Assembly: GCA_965198095.1 (NCBI GenBank)
Contig: OZ240239.1
Span: 434,001 to 498,000 of the forward strand
Source of the DNA: CBDFJH01 sp965198095
Lineage (GTDB): Bacteria > Latescibacterota > UBA2968 > GCA-2709665
Direction: 5' to 3'
DNA: 64,000 nucleotides
Below, one piece after another: positions 17,188 through 26,256 of this stretch. The translations under genes and the position numbers were made by a program. How positions within the stretch are numbered: the stretch's first letter is position 1; every line of letters begins with the position of its first letter. The notes below the pieces were generated by a model that saw nothing but the letters and a program-made list of their open reading frames with translations, did no database searches and was not told the DNA's origin.

Positions 17188-18888
17188 TCAGTTTCTGCCC
17201 AGCATCTCCCTGGCGTGCCGAATCGTCAGTTCGGAGATCTCCTCCCCGCCCAGGAGTTTCGCCAGGTCCTCGGTGCGCGCCTCGCCGGTCAGCGCCCGGA
17301 CGCGCGTGAGGGTTCTCCCCTTTTCCACGCCCTTGTAGACGGAAAAATGGTGATCCGCCATCTTGGCGATCTGGGGCAGGTGCGTGATGGAGATCGTCTG
17401 GCAGGTCTCCGCGAGGCCCTTCAGCTTCTTGCCAACAGCCTCTGCGATCCGTCCGGAGATGCCGATGTCGATCTCGTCGAAGATGAGCACCTGTACCGCG
17501 TCGGCGTGCGCGATCACCGCCTTCATCGCCAGCATGATCCGTGAAATCTCCCCACCTGAGGCCACCTTCACGAGGGGGCGGATCGCCTCTCCCGGATTCG
17601 TCGAAAGGTAGAACTCGGCCCGTTCCAGTCCTCGAGGTTTGGGCGCGTAGCTGCGACCCTCCACGCGCAGGGTCCCGTTGGGATCTTCGTCTCGCGTCAG
17701 CTCCACACGGAACCGGATCCTGGGCATCCCCAACGCACGAAGCGCCGCCTCTATGGAAGAAGAGAGGCGGCCCGCCGCCTTGTCACGCGCCTCCGACAGC
17801 TTCTTGGCCAGACCGAAGTACTGCTCCAGGCGTGCGGTGATCTCGGCCCGGAGCTCGCTCAGCCTGACATCCGCTTCCTGCGACCGCGCCAACGCCTCCT
17901 CGGCCTCCGATTTGAACGAAAGCACGTTTTGCAGCGATCCCCCGTATTTCCGTTTCAGACGAGCAAGCAGCTCGATCCGTTCGATCACTTCGTCGAGCCG
18001 CTCCGGGTCGTCCTCGACCCGTCGCGCGTAATTCGCGAAAAAACGGGCCAGCTCCTCCGCCTCGTAGCGCAGCGCCTCCAGAGCCTCCAGCTTCGGTTCG
18101 AGGGACGCATCCACGCGAGCCGCTCCTGTCAGGACCCGGTCCGCCACGCTCAGAAGATCACTCACGGAATGCTCACCCTGGTAGAGACAGGCTTCCAGCT
18201 CAGCGGCCGCCTGAGCCAGAGAGACGGCGTGGGTCAGCTTCGCGCGCTCTGCTTCCAGACGAACGTCCTCGTCCGGTTCGGGATCTGCATCCGAGATCTC
18301 TTTCAGTTGAAATTCGAGGAGCTCCCGCCGTTCTTTCAAACGCCGGGCCTCGGTCTCGCGACCGGACTGCACTTCCCTCAGGCTCGTGAGCGCCCTGTAG
18401 GTCGCCGCAATAGACTCCCGAAGCGCGCCGAGATCCGCGAATCCGTCCAAAAAGTCCAGATGTCGTTCCACATCCAGAAGCGACTGGTGTTCGTGTTGTC
18501 CGTGAAGGTCGACGAGACACCGGCCCAACGTCTGAAGCGCCTTCATCGGTATCGCCACGCCGTTGGCGTAACACCAGCTTCGTCTGCGCGACGTCACCTC
18601 TCGCCTCAGAATCAGCGTCCGGTCTTCTGACTCGACACCCATTTCGTCCAGCAAGGCGAGGCCGGGGTGCCCTTCCGGAAGCTCGAAGATCGCTTCGACC
18701 ACGCAACGGTCTTCTCCGGTCCGTATCTCCCCCGCGTCCGCACGCACCCCCAGGACCAGACCGAGCGCGTCCACGAGGATCGATTTTCCGGCTCCTGTCT
18801 CTCCGGTGATAATATTCAACCCGTCCCCGAACGCGATCTCGACTTCATCGATCAAGGCATACTGCTTCACGCGCAGCAAGGAAAGCAC
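17188..18888 (-). CDS. recN: DNA repair protein RecN
   Basis: A 566-residue SMC-like ATPase for double-strand-break repair. The N-terminal Walker A is GETGAGKSILVDALG (about 29-43). Two long coiled-coil arms follow (about 150-380). The C-terminal ABC signature is SGGEISRIMLA, with Walker B VLIFDEIDIGISG. Length is normal. The start is GTG at 18886-18888 with GGGAGG upstream, only a few bases after the nadK stop, so the genes are coupled in one operon with xse genes. Confidence 0.95.
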   Translation of the reverse strand: MLSLLRVKQYALIDEVEIAFGDGLNIITGETGAGKSILVDALGLVLGVRADAGEIRTGEDRCVVEAIFELPEGHPGLALLDEMGVESEDRTLILRREVTSRRRSWCYANGVAIPMKALQTLGRCLVDLHGQHEHQSLLDVERHLDFLDGFADLGALRESIAATYRALTSLREVQSGRETEARRLKERRELLEFQLKEISDADPEPDEDVRLEAERAKLTHAVSLAQAAAELEACLYQGEHSVSDLLSVADRVLTGAARVDASLEPKLEALEALRYEAEELARFFANYARRVEDDPERLDEVIERIELLARLKRKYGGSLQNVLSFKSEAEEALARSQEADVRLSELRAEITARLEQYFGLAKKLSEARDKAAGRLSSSIEAALRALGMPRIRFRVELTRDEDPNGTLRVEGRSYAPKPRGLERAEFYLSTNPGEAIRPLVKVASGGEISRIMLAMKAVIAHADAVQVLIFDEIDIGISGRIAEAVGKKLKGLAETCQTISITHLPQIAKMADHHFSVYKGVEKGRTLTRVRALTGEARTEDLAKLLGGEEISELTIRHAREMLGRN

Positions 18889-18892
18889 GGCG

Positions 18893-19756
18893 TCACGCCT
18901 CCCGTTCTCGTCTGTCCAGACTCCAGTCGAGCTTTCGCCTGAGCAGCTGATAAAATGGGAGTCCCCGCAGGTTGATCAATCGCACGGGATGCGGAACGCG
19001 ATTGACGATCACCCGGGTATCCGGTGCCACGGGGGAAACCGTGCGCCCGTCCGCCGTAAGCATGATGTCCAGATGCTCTGCAATCACCTCGACGCAAATC
19101 GACTGATCCCCCGGGACGACCATCGGACGCAGGGAGAGGGAGTGAGGACAGATCGGGGTCACCACAATGCCCTGGAGGCTCGGATGAACGACCGGCCCCC
19201 CTGCCGACAGGCTGTAGCCCGTTGAGCCGGTCGGCGTCGCCACGATCAGGCCGTTGCCGAAGAAGGAGCTGATCTGCGCGTCTGAGATCCAGGTCCGCAC
19301 CTGCACCATCCGCGCCATCACACCCTTTTCAATCACGATTTCGTTCAGCGCAAAGGCCTTCTTCCCACCGATCTCCGCTTCCAGCGCCATCCGCTCTTCT
19401 ACTTGATACCGGCCTTGGCGGAGACGTTGCAGGGACTCCTCCAGATCCTCCGGAGCCGCCCCCGCCAAGAACCCCAACCGCCCGATATTGACCCCGAGGA
19501 TCGGCGTCCCCCTGCCCACGACGAGCTCGGCGGTCCGCAGGATCGTCCCGTCCCCGCCCAGCGCGATCATCAGGTCTACATTCCGGCAGAGATCGCCCTC
19601 ATCGCAAAAAAGGTCTGCCTCACCCCGGCAGACTTCCTTCAGCGTCTCGCTCAGACACGGTTCAAGGCCGTTTTGCCTCGCGAGATCCACGAGCCGCTCG
19701 ACCGTCGGGCCCACCTCCGCGACCCGGGGGTTTGCGAGGATACCGATCCGCTTCAT
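18893..19756 (-). CDS. nadK: NAD kinase
   Basis: A 287-residue ATP-NAD kinase that makes NADP. It shows the GGDGTILRTAELV motif (about 70-82), the NE pair in ALNEIVIEKG, and the glycine-rich TPTGSTGYSLSAGGPVVHP (about 174-192). Length is normal. It lies between xseB and recN on the minus strand, an arrangement common in many bacteria (nadK-recN). Confidence 0.95.
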   Translation of the reverse strand: MKRIGILANPRVAEVGPTVERLVDLARQNGLEPCLSETLKEVCRGEADLFCDEGDLCRNVDLMIALGGDGTILRTAELVVGRGTPILGVNIGRLGFLAGAAPEDLEESLQRLRQGRYQVEERMALEAEIGGKKAFALNEIVIEKGVMARMVQVRTWISDAQISSFFGNGLIVATPTGSTGYSLSAGGPVVHPSLQGIVVTPICPHSLSLRPMVVPGDQSICVEVIAEHLDIMLTADGRTVSPVAPDTRVIVNRVPHPVRLINLRGLPFYQLLRRKLDWSLDRREREA

Positions 19757-19793
19757 CCTGTCCAGCGCCAGGTGCCAATTTGGGAGATCGCGC

Positions 19794-20042
19794 CTAACCC
19801 TCTTCGTTCATGTCCAGTTCCGTGAGACGGAAATTCCCGCCGTTTTCGGCCTCCAGAACCTCTACCTTCTGTTTCGCTTCCTCCAGCCGCGCCCGACAGA
19901 GGTTGGAGGCCTCCAACCCTTCCTCGAAGAGACGCAGCGCCGCGGAAAGGGCCAGGTTGCCCTCCTCCAGTCCGGCCACAGCCGCTTCAAGCCGTTTCAG
20001 GGCCTCTTCGAACGTCGGTTCGCCGGCCTTGTCTTCTGCCAT
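19794..20042 (-). CDS. xseB: Exodeoxyribonuclease VII small subunit
   Basis: An 82-residue helical protein that partners XseA. The family pattern is PTFEEALKRLEAAVAGLEEG (about 8-27) followed by LSAALRLFEEGLE. Length is normal (70-90). It is separated from xseA by a 52-residue reading frame rather than overlapping it as in many genomes. Confidence 0.93.
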   Translation of the reverse strand: MAEDKAGEPTFEEALKRLEAAVAGLEEGNLALSAALRLFEEGLEASNLCRARLEEAKQKVEVLEAENGGNFRLTELDMNEEG

Positions 20043-20092
20043 CAGACCCGCTCCACGTTGTTTCCCATAATGTAAAAGAAAAAGGGCATCCG

Positions 20093-20251
20093 CTATGCCT
20101 TGTAGAACTCGAGACCGTTCTTGGCCAAGTCTGAAACCCGATCGATCAACGCCTGTCGCCTCGACTCGCCCATCCCCTGAAACGAGCGGGCGAGCGCGAT
20201 CTTCTCGGCAGGGATCTCAGAAAGTCTCTGCGTTCCATTCCTGTCGGTCAC
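20093..20251 (-). CDS. 52-aa hypothetical protein between xseA and xseB
   Basis: This frame begins with GTG overlapping the xseA stop (GTGA) and ends at TAG 20093-20095. It encodes a charged helical peptide with SEIPAEKIALARSFQGMGES (about 11-30) and a basic/hydrophobic tail. The coupling to xseA and the absence of any other good frame in this 200-bp gap support it as real. I recognise no family. It could be an adaptor or simply a conserved small operon protein; comparison across relatives would decide. Confidence 0.5.
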   Translation of the reverse strand: MTDRNGTQRLSEIPAEKIALARSFQGMGESRRQALIDRVSDLAKNGLEFYKA

Positions 20252-21474
20252 CCGCTCCGGACATCATCGACCGTGGCGGTGACCTCTCCCTTCGCGAACC
20301 GTGTTCGCAGGCGCGCTCCCTCGGAAAGCGAGCGCGCATCCTGAACCACGGCATCGTCTTCAAGGCGCTGCGTCAAGCTGTAACCACGGTTGAGAACCCC
20401 GAGCGGACTGAGCGTCTCCAACTGACTCGTGGATCGATGAAACCTGGCAGCGCAGCGCCCAAAAATGCGTTCAAACCCGGTGTGGAGATCCTTCACCAGC
20501 TCATCCCGCAGCTGGGCGTGCTGCGCGATGAGGTCATCGACCCTTCTGAGTCCGTAGCGCGCCTCGTAGTGCTCCAGAATCGACGCGTTCTCGCTCATCA
20601 ACCTCGTCATGGCGGCAGCCGCTCGGCGGACGAGCTTCGAGATCTGCGCCCGAAGGGCGTCGCGGTCCGGAACGGCGAGCTCCGCGGCGGCAGAGGGCGT
20701 GGGCGCACGGCAATCGGCCGCAAAGTCAGTCAGCGTGAAGTCGATTTCGTGTCCCACGGCCGAAATGACCGGAACCTCGGAAGCCCTGATCGACCGCACC
20801 ACGACCTCCGTGTTGAAGGCGGCCAGATCCTCCGAAGCCCCCCCCCCTCGACCCACGATGACGACATCCACCCCGCCGTGCGTATCGATCTCGGCAATCC
20901 CCTGCGCAATGTCCTCGGCCGCCCCTTCTCCTTGGACGAGCGCGGACCGAAGGACGACGCGAGTCCCGGGGAACCGCCGCTTCAGAACGGTCAAAATATC
21001 TCGGAAGGCAGCGCCGGACCGTGAAGTCACGATTCCGATCGCACGCGGAAGATCCGGAAGCGGACGCTTGGCGGTCTCGTCGAACAGACCCTCTTCCCGC
21101 AGCCTGCGCTTGAGGGCCTCCAGGGCGATCTGCTGCTGGCCAACCCCCGCCGGGAGCAGCTGCGTCGCACTCAGCTGCACCTGTCCGCGCCGTTCGTATA
21201 CCGAGAGGCGCCCTCGGGCCAGTACTTGCAGGCCAACGACGGGCTCGAACCCGGAGAGGTCGTAGGAACTCCACATGACGCACTGAAGTTGACAGCGCGC
21301 GTCCTTCAACGTGAAGTAGCGGTGCCCGGAGCTGTGTTGCCTGTATTCGGCCAGTTCACCGACGACCCAGATCGGAGGGAATTCCGCCTCCAGGGTCCGT
21401 TTGATGGTCCGAGTCACCTGGGTGACCGACCACGGGCGGTCAGCCAACCTCGGCCCCTCCGCTCCGATCGTCAT
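20248..21474 (-). CDS. xseA: Exodeoxyribonuclease VII large subunit
   Basis: A 408-residue catalytic subunit of ExoVII. The N-terminal OB fold contains PPIWVVGELAEYRQHSSGH. The central nuclease domain has IGIVTSRSGAAFRDIL (about 155-170), DVVIVGRGGGASEDLAAF (about 203-220) and SAVGHEIDFTLTDFAADCR. The last ~130 residues are coiled-coil followed by the end motif LNRGYSLTQ. Length is typical. It heads the xseA-xseB-nadK-recN run and is preceded by ymdB by 25 bp. Confidence 0.95.
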   Translation of the reverse strand: MTIGAEGPRLADRPWSVTQVTRTIKRTLEAEFPPIWVVGELAEYRQHSSGHRYFTLKDARCQLQCVMWSSYDLSGFEPVVGLQVLARGRLSVYERRGQVQLSATQLLPAGVGQQQIALEALKRRLREEGLFDETAKRPLPDLPRAIGIVTSRSGAAFRDILTVLKRRFPGTRVVLRSALVQGEGAAEDIAQGIAEIDTHGGVDVVIVGRGGGASEDLAAFNTEVVVRSIRASEVPVISAVGHEIDFTLTDFAADCRAPTPSAAAELAVPDRDALRAQISKLVRRAAAAMTRLMSENASILEHYEARYGLRRVDDLIAQHAQLRDELVKDLHTGFERIFGRCAARFHRSTSQLETLSPLGVLNRGYSLTQRLEDDAVVQDARSLSEGARLRTRFAKGEVTATVDDVRSG

Positions 21475-21498
21475 TCCGCGAAACCATCGATCCGAACC

Positions 21499-22293
21499 TC
21501 AAGGTCCCGGCCCCTCTTCGTCAATCCGGAGTCTTTTGATCCCGATGGATTTTCCTGTCTCTTCGTCGACGTCCAGGATCACGCCGCACAGTTTCACGTC
21601 ATCGGCCGCCGGTTCGAACCTGACCGGCATCTGGTGCAAAAACCGGTTGATGGCGGCTTCCTTTTCCGCGCCGATCACCGAATCGTGGGGCCCAGTCATC
21701 CCCGCATCCGTGATGTATGCGGTGCCTCTCGGCAGAATCGTTTCATCCGCCGTCTGCACGTGCGTATGGGTCCCGATCACGGCACTGACGCGCCCATCCA
21801 TGAACCACCCCAATGCGATCTTCTCCGAGGTGGCTTCGGCGTGAAAGTCGATCACGATCACCCGCGCATCCTCTTTCAGCCTGTCGACCACCTTCCGGCC
21901 GATCCTGAACGGGCAATCCAGATTTCGCATGTTCGTCCGGCCCTGCAGACAGACCACGCCCACAGCGACGCCGGTTTCCGAGTAGAACACGCCGGCGCCG
22001 TCGCCCCCCACCTTCGGCGGATAGTTTGCGGGACGGAGAATCCTGCCCCCGTCCATGATATAGGGAACGGCGTCCCTTTGATCCCAGACGTGGTTGCCGG
22101 TCGTAATCACATCGGCGCCGTAGGTCTCGAACTTACGACCGATCTTCTCGGTAATTCCGAATCCACCTGCCGCGTTTTCCCCGTTCACGATGCAGAAGTC
22201 GACCGCCTCGGATGCCTTGATTCTGGGGATCCATTCCGCTGCGACCCGCCGGCCCGGGCGACCGTAAACGTCTCCCACGAATAGAATCTTCAA
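21499..22293 (-). CDS. ymdB: YmdB/TIGR00282 family metallophosphoesterase
   Basis: A 264-residue metallophosphoesterase; in Bacillus YmdB hydrolyses cyclic nucleotides. Metal ligands are seen in FVGDVYGRPGR (about 5-15), VNGENAAGG (about 37-45), TGNHVWDQ (about 65-72), DFHAEATSEK and GTHTHVQTAD. It follows rny as in many genomes, here overlapping or abutting its stop. The start is TTG at 22291-22293, with GAGG a few bases upstream; no ATG is nearby. Confidence 0.93.
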   Translation of the reverse strand: MKILFVGDVYGRPGRRVAAEWIPRIKASEAVDFCIVNGENAAGGFGITEKIGRKFETYGADVITTGNHVWDQRDAVPYIMDGGRILRPANYPPKVGGDGAGVFYSETGVAVGVVCLQGRTNMRNLDCPFRIGRKVVDRLKEDARVIVIDFHAEATSEKIALGWFMDGRVSAVIGTHTHVQTADETILPRGTAYITDAGMTGPHDSVIGAEKEAAINRFLHQMPVRFEPAADDVKLCGVILDVDEETGKSIGIKRLRIDEEGPGP

Positions 22294-22300
22294 TTCAACC

Positions 22301-23884
22301 TCATCTGGCGTAGTCTATGGCGCGCGTCTCACGTATGACCGTGACTTTGACAGGTCCGGGATAGCTCATGTCACGCTCCAGCCTGGCGACGATGTCACCG
22401 GCCAGATGCTCCGTATCCTCGTCGCTCAGCAGGTCTGAGTCCGCAATCACCCTCACCTCCTGCCCAGCCTGGATGGCGAACACGTTGCCGACCCCCTCCG
22501 CTGTCCGGGCGATCGATTCCAGGCGTTCCAGGCGCCGCACGTAGTTCTCGAGCACTTCGCGCTGAGCCCCGGGCCGGGACCGGGAGATCGTGTCGGCCGC
22601 ATCGACGAGGACGGCGATGGCCGAAACGGCGTCGATGTCCGCGTGGTGCGTTTCGATGGCGTTGACGACGAGCGAATCCTCTCCATACTTTCGCGCAAGG
22701 TCCGCGCCATTCTCTCCGTGGGTCCCTTCCATTTCGTGAGACAGCCCCTTCCCCAAATCGTGAAGCAGTCCGGCTCTCTTGGCCAACTGCGCGTCGAGAC
22801 CCAGGCGCGTGGCCATCATCCCCGCGAGGAAGGCGACCTCCACGCTGTGGTTCAGCACGTTCTGGCCAAAGCTCGTGATGAACTTCAGCCTGCCCAGACA
22901 CTCGATCAAACGATCGTGAATCCCGGGTACCCCCACGTCGAAGGCGGCCTGTTCCCCCGCTTCCCGAATGACCTGTTGCATCGACGTCTCTGCCTTTGCG
23001 ACAATCTCTTCGATCCGGCCAGGGTGAATGCGTCCATCCAGGATGAGCTGCTCAAGGGACATTTTGGCAATCCAACGCCGAATCGGGTCAAATGCCGAAA
23101 GCACGACCGCCTCGGGCGTGTCGTCTACGACCACGTCCACGCCGGTCGCCATTTCGAACGCCCGAATGTTCCGGCCCTCTCGCCCGATGATGCGGCCCTT
23201 CATCTCGTCGGAGGGCAGGCGCACGACGGCGACGGTGGATTCGATCGTGTGATCAGCGGCGAGCCGTTGGATTGCGCTTGCGATGATCTCGCGAGCCTCG
23301 TCGTTGGCGCGCGCCATGGCATCCTCGCGAATCTCCTTCGTCCGCCAGGCAGCGTCGCTCTGCGCCTCATCTTCCAGGCTGGACATTAAAACGGCCTTGG
23401 CTTCAGCCTTCGTCAACCCGGCAATCTGCTCGAGCCGTGAATTCTGTTCCAGCATCCGCGCTTCGAGATCCAGAGACCGGCGCGCCACGCGCTCCTGCTG
23501 CTTGGACAGGTCGGCTTCCTTGGAGGAAAGAATGCCCTCCTTGTGGTTCAGCAGGTCCGCCCGCTTATCCAGCTGCCACTCCCGGCTGGACAGTTTGATC
23601 TCCCTGGCCTTGCTCTGTTCTCGAAACTCCTGCGTCTCCTGATCAAACTGCAGACGCCTCTGGTGCATCTCATCCTTCGCCTCGAGAAGGGCCGTCCGCT
23701 TCATCGCCTCGGCCTCTTTCTGGGCCTCTTCCAGTATATTTTCGGCGGAGACCTCCGCCCGGTACGCCTTTCCTTGAAAAACTTTCGAGCGGATCAGCCA
23801 ACCGACGACAAATCCAAGCAGCAACAGACCCGCGGAAAGGATCAAGACGGTCAGCGTCCCGCCGGCAGCAACGTCAGCAGGCAT
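22301..23884 (-). CDS. rny: Ribonuclease Y
   Basis: A 527-residue membrane-anchored endoribonuclease that initiates mRNA decay. In order: an N-terminal transmembrane helix (about 10-30), a long coiled coil (about 40-190), a KH RNA-binding domain with GRIIGREGRNIRAFE (about 231-245), and an HD hydrolase domain with LLHDLGKGLSHE (about 372-383). Length is normal. The ATG at 23882-23884 lies about 250 bp after zapA; ymdB follows directly. Confidence 0.96.
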   Translation of the reverse strand: MPADVAAGGTLTVLILSAGLLLLGFVVGWLIRSKVFQGKAYRAEVSAENILEEAQKEAEAMKRTALLEAKDEMHQRRLQFDQETQEFREQSKAREIKLSSREWQLDKRADLLNHKEGILSSKEADLSKQQERVARRSLDLEARMLEQNSRLEQIAGLTKAEAKAVLMSSLEDEAQSDAAWRTKEIREDAMARANDEAREIIASAIQRLAADHTIESTVAVVRLPSDEMKGRIIGREGRNIRAFEMATGVDVVVDDTPEAVVLSAFDPIRRWIAKMSLEQLILDGRIHPGRIEEIVAKAETSMQQVIREAGEQAAFDVGVPGIHDRLIECLGRLKFITSFGQNVLNHSVEVAFLAGMMATRLGLDAQLAKRAGLLHDLGKGLSHEMEGTHGENGADLARKYGEDSLVVNAIETHHADIDAVSAIAVLVDAADTISRSRPGAQREVLENYVRRLERLESIARTAEGVGNVFAIQAGQEVRVIADSDLLSDEDTEHLAGDIVARLERDMSYPGPVKVTVIRETRAIDYAR

Positions 23885-24137
23885 GTTCTATCTCCTCAAA
23901 CATGATCTCCCCATGGAGATGTGCATCCGGTCTCCAACGCCCCGATCAGCGCACACAAAAAACCCCGCTCGCGCACCCACACCGCCCGCCCATGCACCGT
24001 TTTTCAAATGACCCGCGGCTGGCGGCAAGATAGGCCTATTGTCTCTAAGCGCGCAGCGGGATTCGATTCGGCACCGTCTCCGTCCGGTCAACCCCGGCCT
24101 GGCCGTTACGCCGATTCCCTTCACACAACCCGCAGTC
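23885..24137 (-). other. 253-bp zapA-rny gap; possible RNA locus, nothing proven
   Basis: In many bacteria 6S RNA (ssrS) lies next to zapA. On the minus strand this gap holds a GC-rich segment followed by a run of six T (about 23958-23963), but I could not identify the long closing stem and central bubble that define 6S RNA. It should be treated as an unexplained spacer. Confidence 0.25.
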
Positions 24138-24443
24138 TCAGCCCCTCCCTTGCGTCTGATCCATCGAGTCGGTCAACCGACTCCTGTTCACCCGGAGCAT
24201 CTCTTCTACCTGTTCTTCGCGTTTCCTTCCCTTGAAGAGATCATCGGCCAGATTCACAGCCGTCATCACGGCGATCTTGGCGACCGACCGAAGTGAAAGG
24301 CTGTTGGCAACCTCCCGCATCTTTTGATCGACGTGCCGGGCGACCGTTCTGGCCCGATCCGGATCGGCCTGAGTGGCAATTTTGTAGTCTGAACCGAAAA
24401 TGTTGACGCGAACGATCGGAGGGGCTGGCATAGGAGGCTTCAC
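24138..24443 (-). CDS. zapA: Cell division protein ZapA
   Basis: A 101-residue FtsZ-ring-associated protein. The N-terminal segment VRVNIFGSDYKIATQADPDR (about 11-30) is the ZapA globular domain with its F/Y-G signature. It is followed by VDQKMREVA and a C-terminal coiled coil. The start is GTG overlapping the stop of the upstream coiled-coil gene (GTGA); an ATG four codons later is a possible alternative. Confidence 0.92.
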   Translation of the reverse strand: MKPPMPAPPIVRVNIFGSDYKIATQADPDRARTVARHVDQKMREVANSLSLRSVAKIAVMTAVNLADDLFKGRKREEQVEEMLRVNRSRLTDSMDQTQGRG

Positions 24444-24790
24444 GTCGTGTCCAGGTTGACGTCATCCAGACGGGACAACATGGCTTCAATCTTGAGTTCT
24501 ATTTCGTGTTTGTTCCTGATGAGCGAAGCGTTCTCTTCGCAGACGGTCTTAAGCTCGTCACGTTCGGTCCGCACGATCGAAGACTCCCAGGCGCTTTTTT
24601 CCAGCTGCGTCTGGAGCTCCTCACATCGCCGGCTCAACTTCCCGTTGTCCCGGCGCAGTCGTTCGATCAGCGCAATGGCCCGTTCGATCTCCACAACCAG
24701 GCGATCGATCTCGTCACGCGTCTCCGTTTCCGCCAAAACCTCCGTTTCCACGCCGGTCTCCGATCCTGAAGGGCCAACATCCCGATCCAT
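24440..24790 (-). CDS. ZapB-like coiled-coil protein upstream of zapA
   Basis: A 116-residue protein that is almost entirely coiled coil from about residue 25 (the stretch RDEIDRLVVEIERAIALIER onward) and ends in a helix typical of proteins encoded beside zapA (MLSRLDDV). By position and form it probably assists ZapA in septum assembly, though sequence alone does not prove ZapB. A frame extends upstream to 24832, but the -10 box of the promoter overlaps that codon, so ATG at 24788-24790 is chosen. Confidence 0.75.
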   Translation of the reverse strand: MDRDVGPSGSETGVETEVLAETETRDEIDRLVVEIERAIALIERLRRDNGKLSRRCEELQTQLEKSAWESSIVRTERDELKTVCEENASLIRNKHEIELKIEAMLSRLDDVNLDTT

Positions 24791-24822
24791 CCCTCGAGAG
24801 GGACTCCAAAGCGCACGACCGC

Positions 24823-24851
24823 AATTTAACACCTCTCAAATCTAAAGTCAA
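24823..24851 (-). promoter_or_regulatory. Promoter of the zapB-like/zapA (possibly through rny) operon
   Basis: On the minus strand: -35 TTGACT (24846-24851), 17-bp spacer, -10 TAAATT (24823-24828). Transcription would begin near 24816, so translation starts inside, at 24790. Confidence 0.75.
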
Positions 24852-24967
24852 GGTAGGACGGTATGAGTCAGGGCCCCAACGGGTTGCCTGAAAAAAACTG
24901 CGAGGGAACTGCGGCCCGATCCGATCTACGAGGCGGCCTGACCTACGCCAAGGCATTGCGGGCTTGC

Positions 24968-25321
24968 TCAGCGCCGTGCCGAGGCCTCCTTGACCAAAGC
25001 GCCGAATGTATCCGGGTCGAATACGGCGAGGTCGGCCAGAACCTTCCTGCTGACTTCGATGCCGGCGTTTCTCAGTCCATTCATAAGGCGGCTGTAAGAC
25101 ATTCCGTTCATGCGCGCGGCCGCATTGATCCGCACGATCCAAAGCGATCGAAACGCACGCTTCTTTTGTCTCCGGTCCCGATACGCATATGCCATCCCCC
25201 GTTCGACGGTGCCGATGGCCGTGCGGTAAAGTTTGCTGCGTCCGCCCCGGTAGCCACGGGCCCGTTTCAGCAGCCTTTTTTTTCTTCGGTGAGATGCGAC
25301 ACTGTTTCTTATCCTGGGCAC
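24968..25321 (-). CDS. rplT: 50S ribosomal protein L20
   Basis: A 117-residue ribosomal protein beginning MPRIRNSVASHRRKKRLLKR, with the helical basic N-terminus and C-terminal globular part typical of L20. The start is GTG, with GGAGGAG upstream. L20 is an autoregulator of rpmI-rplT in several bacteria. The 124-bp rpmI-rplT gap holds a GATCGCGAGCGATC palindrome that could be a control site; this is inference. Confidence 0.97.
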   Translation of the reverse strand: MPRIRNSVASHRRKKRLLKRARGYRGGRSKLYRTAIGTVERGMAYAYRDRRQKKRAFRSLWIVRINAAARMNGMSYSRLMNGLRNAGIEVSRKVLADLAVFDPDTFGALVKEASARR

Positions 25322-25445
25322 GTTATCTCCTCCGGATCGCTCGCGATCCCTCGATGCAACCCGTCTCGCGACCCGCTGCGCGATCTTGGCGTGTTACAAT
25401 ACGGAGCATCCCGTTTGTCCCGACCCACCCGGCGTCGAATTCAAA

Positions 25446-25640
25446 CTAAGACGAAAGCATTTTTTCTACGCGCGCGCGGTCCGCTTCGTGTACCTCTCCG
25501 GAACGGCGCAGGTGCATCTTTCTTTTGCTCGACTTCTTGGCGAGGTTGTGGGTGGCCGTGGATTTCCCCCTCCGAATCTTCCCGGAGTTTCGTCTCCGAA
25601 ACCGCTTGGCCGCCCCGCGGTGGCTCTTCATCTTAGGCAT
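25446..25640 (-). CDS. rpmI: 50S ribosomal protein L35
   Basis: A 64-residue basic protein beginning MPKMKSHRGAAKRFRRRNSG, the L35 signature. It lies 40 bp after infC and ahead of rplT in the standard infC-rpmI-rplT order. Confidence 0.97.
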   Translation of the reverse strand: MPKMKSHRGAAKRFRRRNSGKIRRGKSTATHNLAKKSSKRKMHLRRSGEVHEADRARVEKMLSS

Positions 25641-25680
25641 GTCTGGGCTCTCTCACGGGACCATTCTTGGAGTGGGTGCG

Positions 25681-26223
25681 CTACTTCGGCGCCAGGATCA
25701 CGACCATTTCGCGGCCTTCGTTCCGCGAGGGCGCTTCCGCAGATCCGAACGCCTTGAGATCCTCTTCCACCCGAGCAAGCAAGACCCGGCCCTGGTCGCG
25801 ATACAGGTTCTGACGCCCACGGAACTGAACGGTGACTCTGACCTTGTGCCGGTTCTTCAGGAAGTTTTCCGCGTGCTTCATCTTGAATTGATAATCGTGG
25901 TCGCTCGTCTGCAGCCTAAGTCGAATCTCCTTGAGTTGTGAGCTCGCCTGCTTCCCTTTCTTGGCCTTCTTGCTTTGCTCGTAGCGGTACTTTCCATAGT
26001 TCATAATCCGGCAGACGGGCGGTCTGGCGTCGGGGGCCACCTCCACCAGGTCCAGACCCTGCTCCTGCGCGAGCGCCAACGCGTTGGGCGTCTCCACAAC
26101 GCCCAACTGATCGCCGCTCTCGGAAATCAACCGGACTTGCGAAACTCGGATCGTCTCGTTCATTCGTGGCGAGTTGTCGCGACGATCTCTGAAACCCCTT
26201 GGACCTCTTGGACCTCTGTTTAT
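25681..26223 (-). CDS. infC: Translation initiation factor IF-3 (probable ATA start)
   Basis: About 180 residues with the IF3 N-terminal domain (NETIRVSQVRLISESGDQLG, about 21-40), the basic linker, and the C-terminal 30S-binding domain with KIRLRLQTSDHDYQFKMKHA-type sequence. The only strong ribosome binding site, GGGAGG, lies 8 bases before an ATA codon at 26221-26223 that is in frame. The TTG codon upstream of it lies 5' of the Shine-Dalgarno sequence, and the internal ATG at 26163 has none. Non-ATG starts on infC allow IF3 to repress its own translation in E. coli. It follows thrS closely in the same operon. Confidence 0.9.
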   Translation of the reverse strand: MNRGPRGPRGFRDRRDNSPRMNETIRVSQVRLISESGDQLGVVETPNALALAQEQGLDLVEVAPDARPPVCRIMNYGKYRYEQSKKAKKGKQASSQLKEIRLRLQTSDHDYQFKMKHAENFLKNRHKVRVTVQFRGRQNLYRDQGRVLLARVEEDLKAFGSAEAPSRNEGREMVVILAPK

Positions 26224-26256
26224 AGGAACAACCTCCCACAAAGAGCGACGTGAAAT

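Noticed and set aside
23885..24137. 6S RNA next to zapA
   Set aside because: Position is suggestive, but no long closing stem with central bubble could be traced by eye; left as an unexplained spacer.
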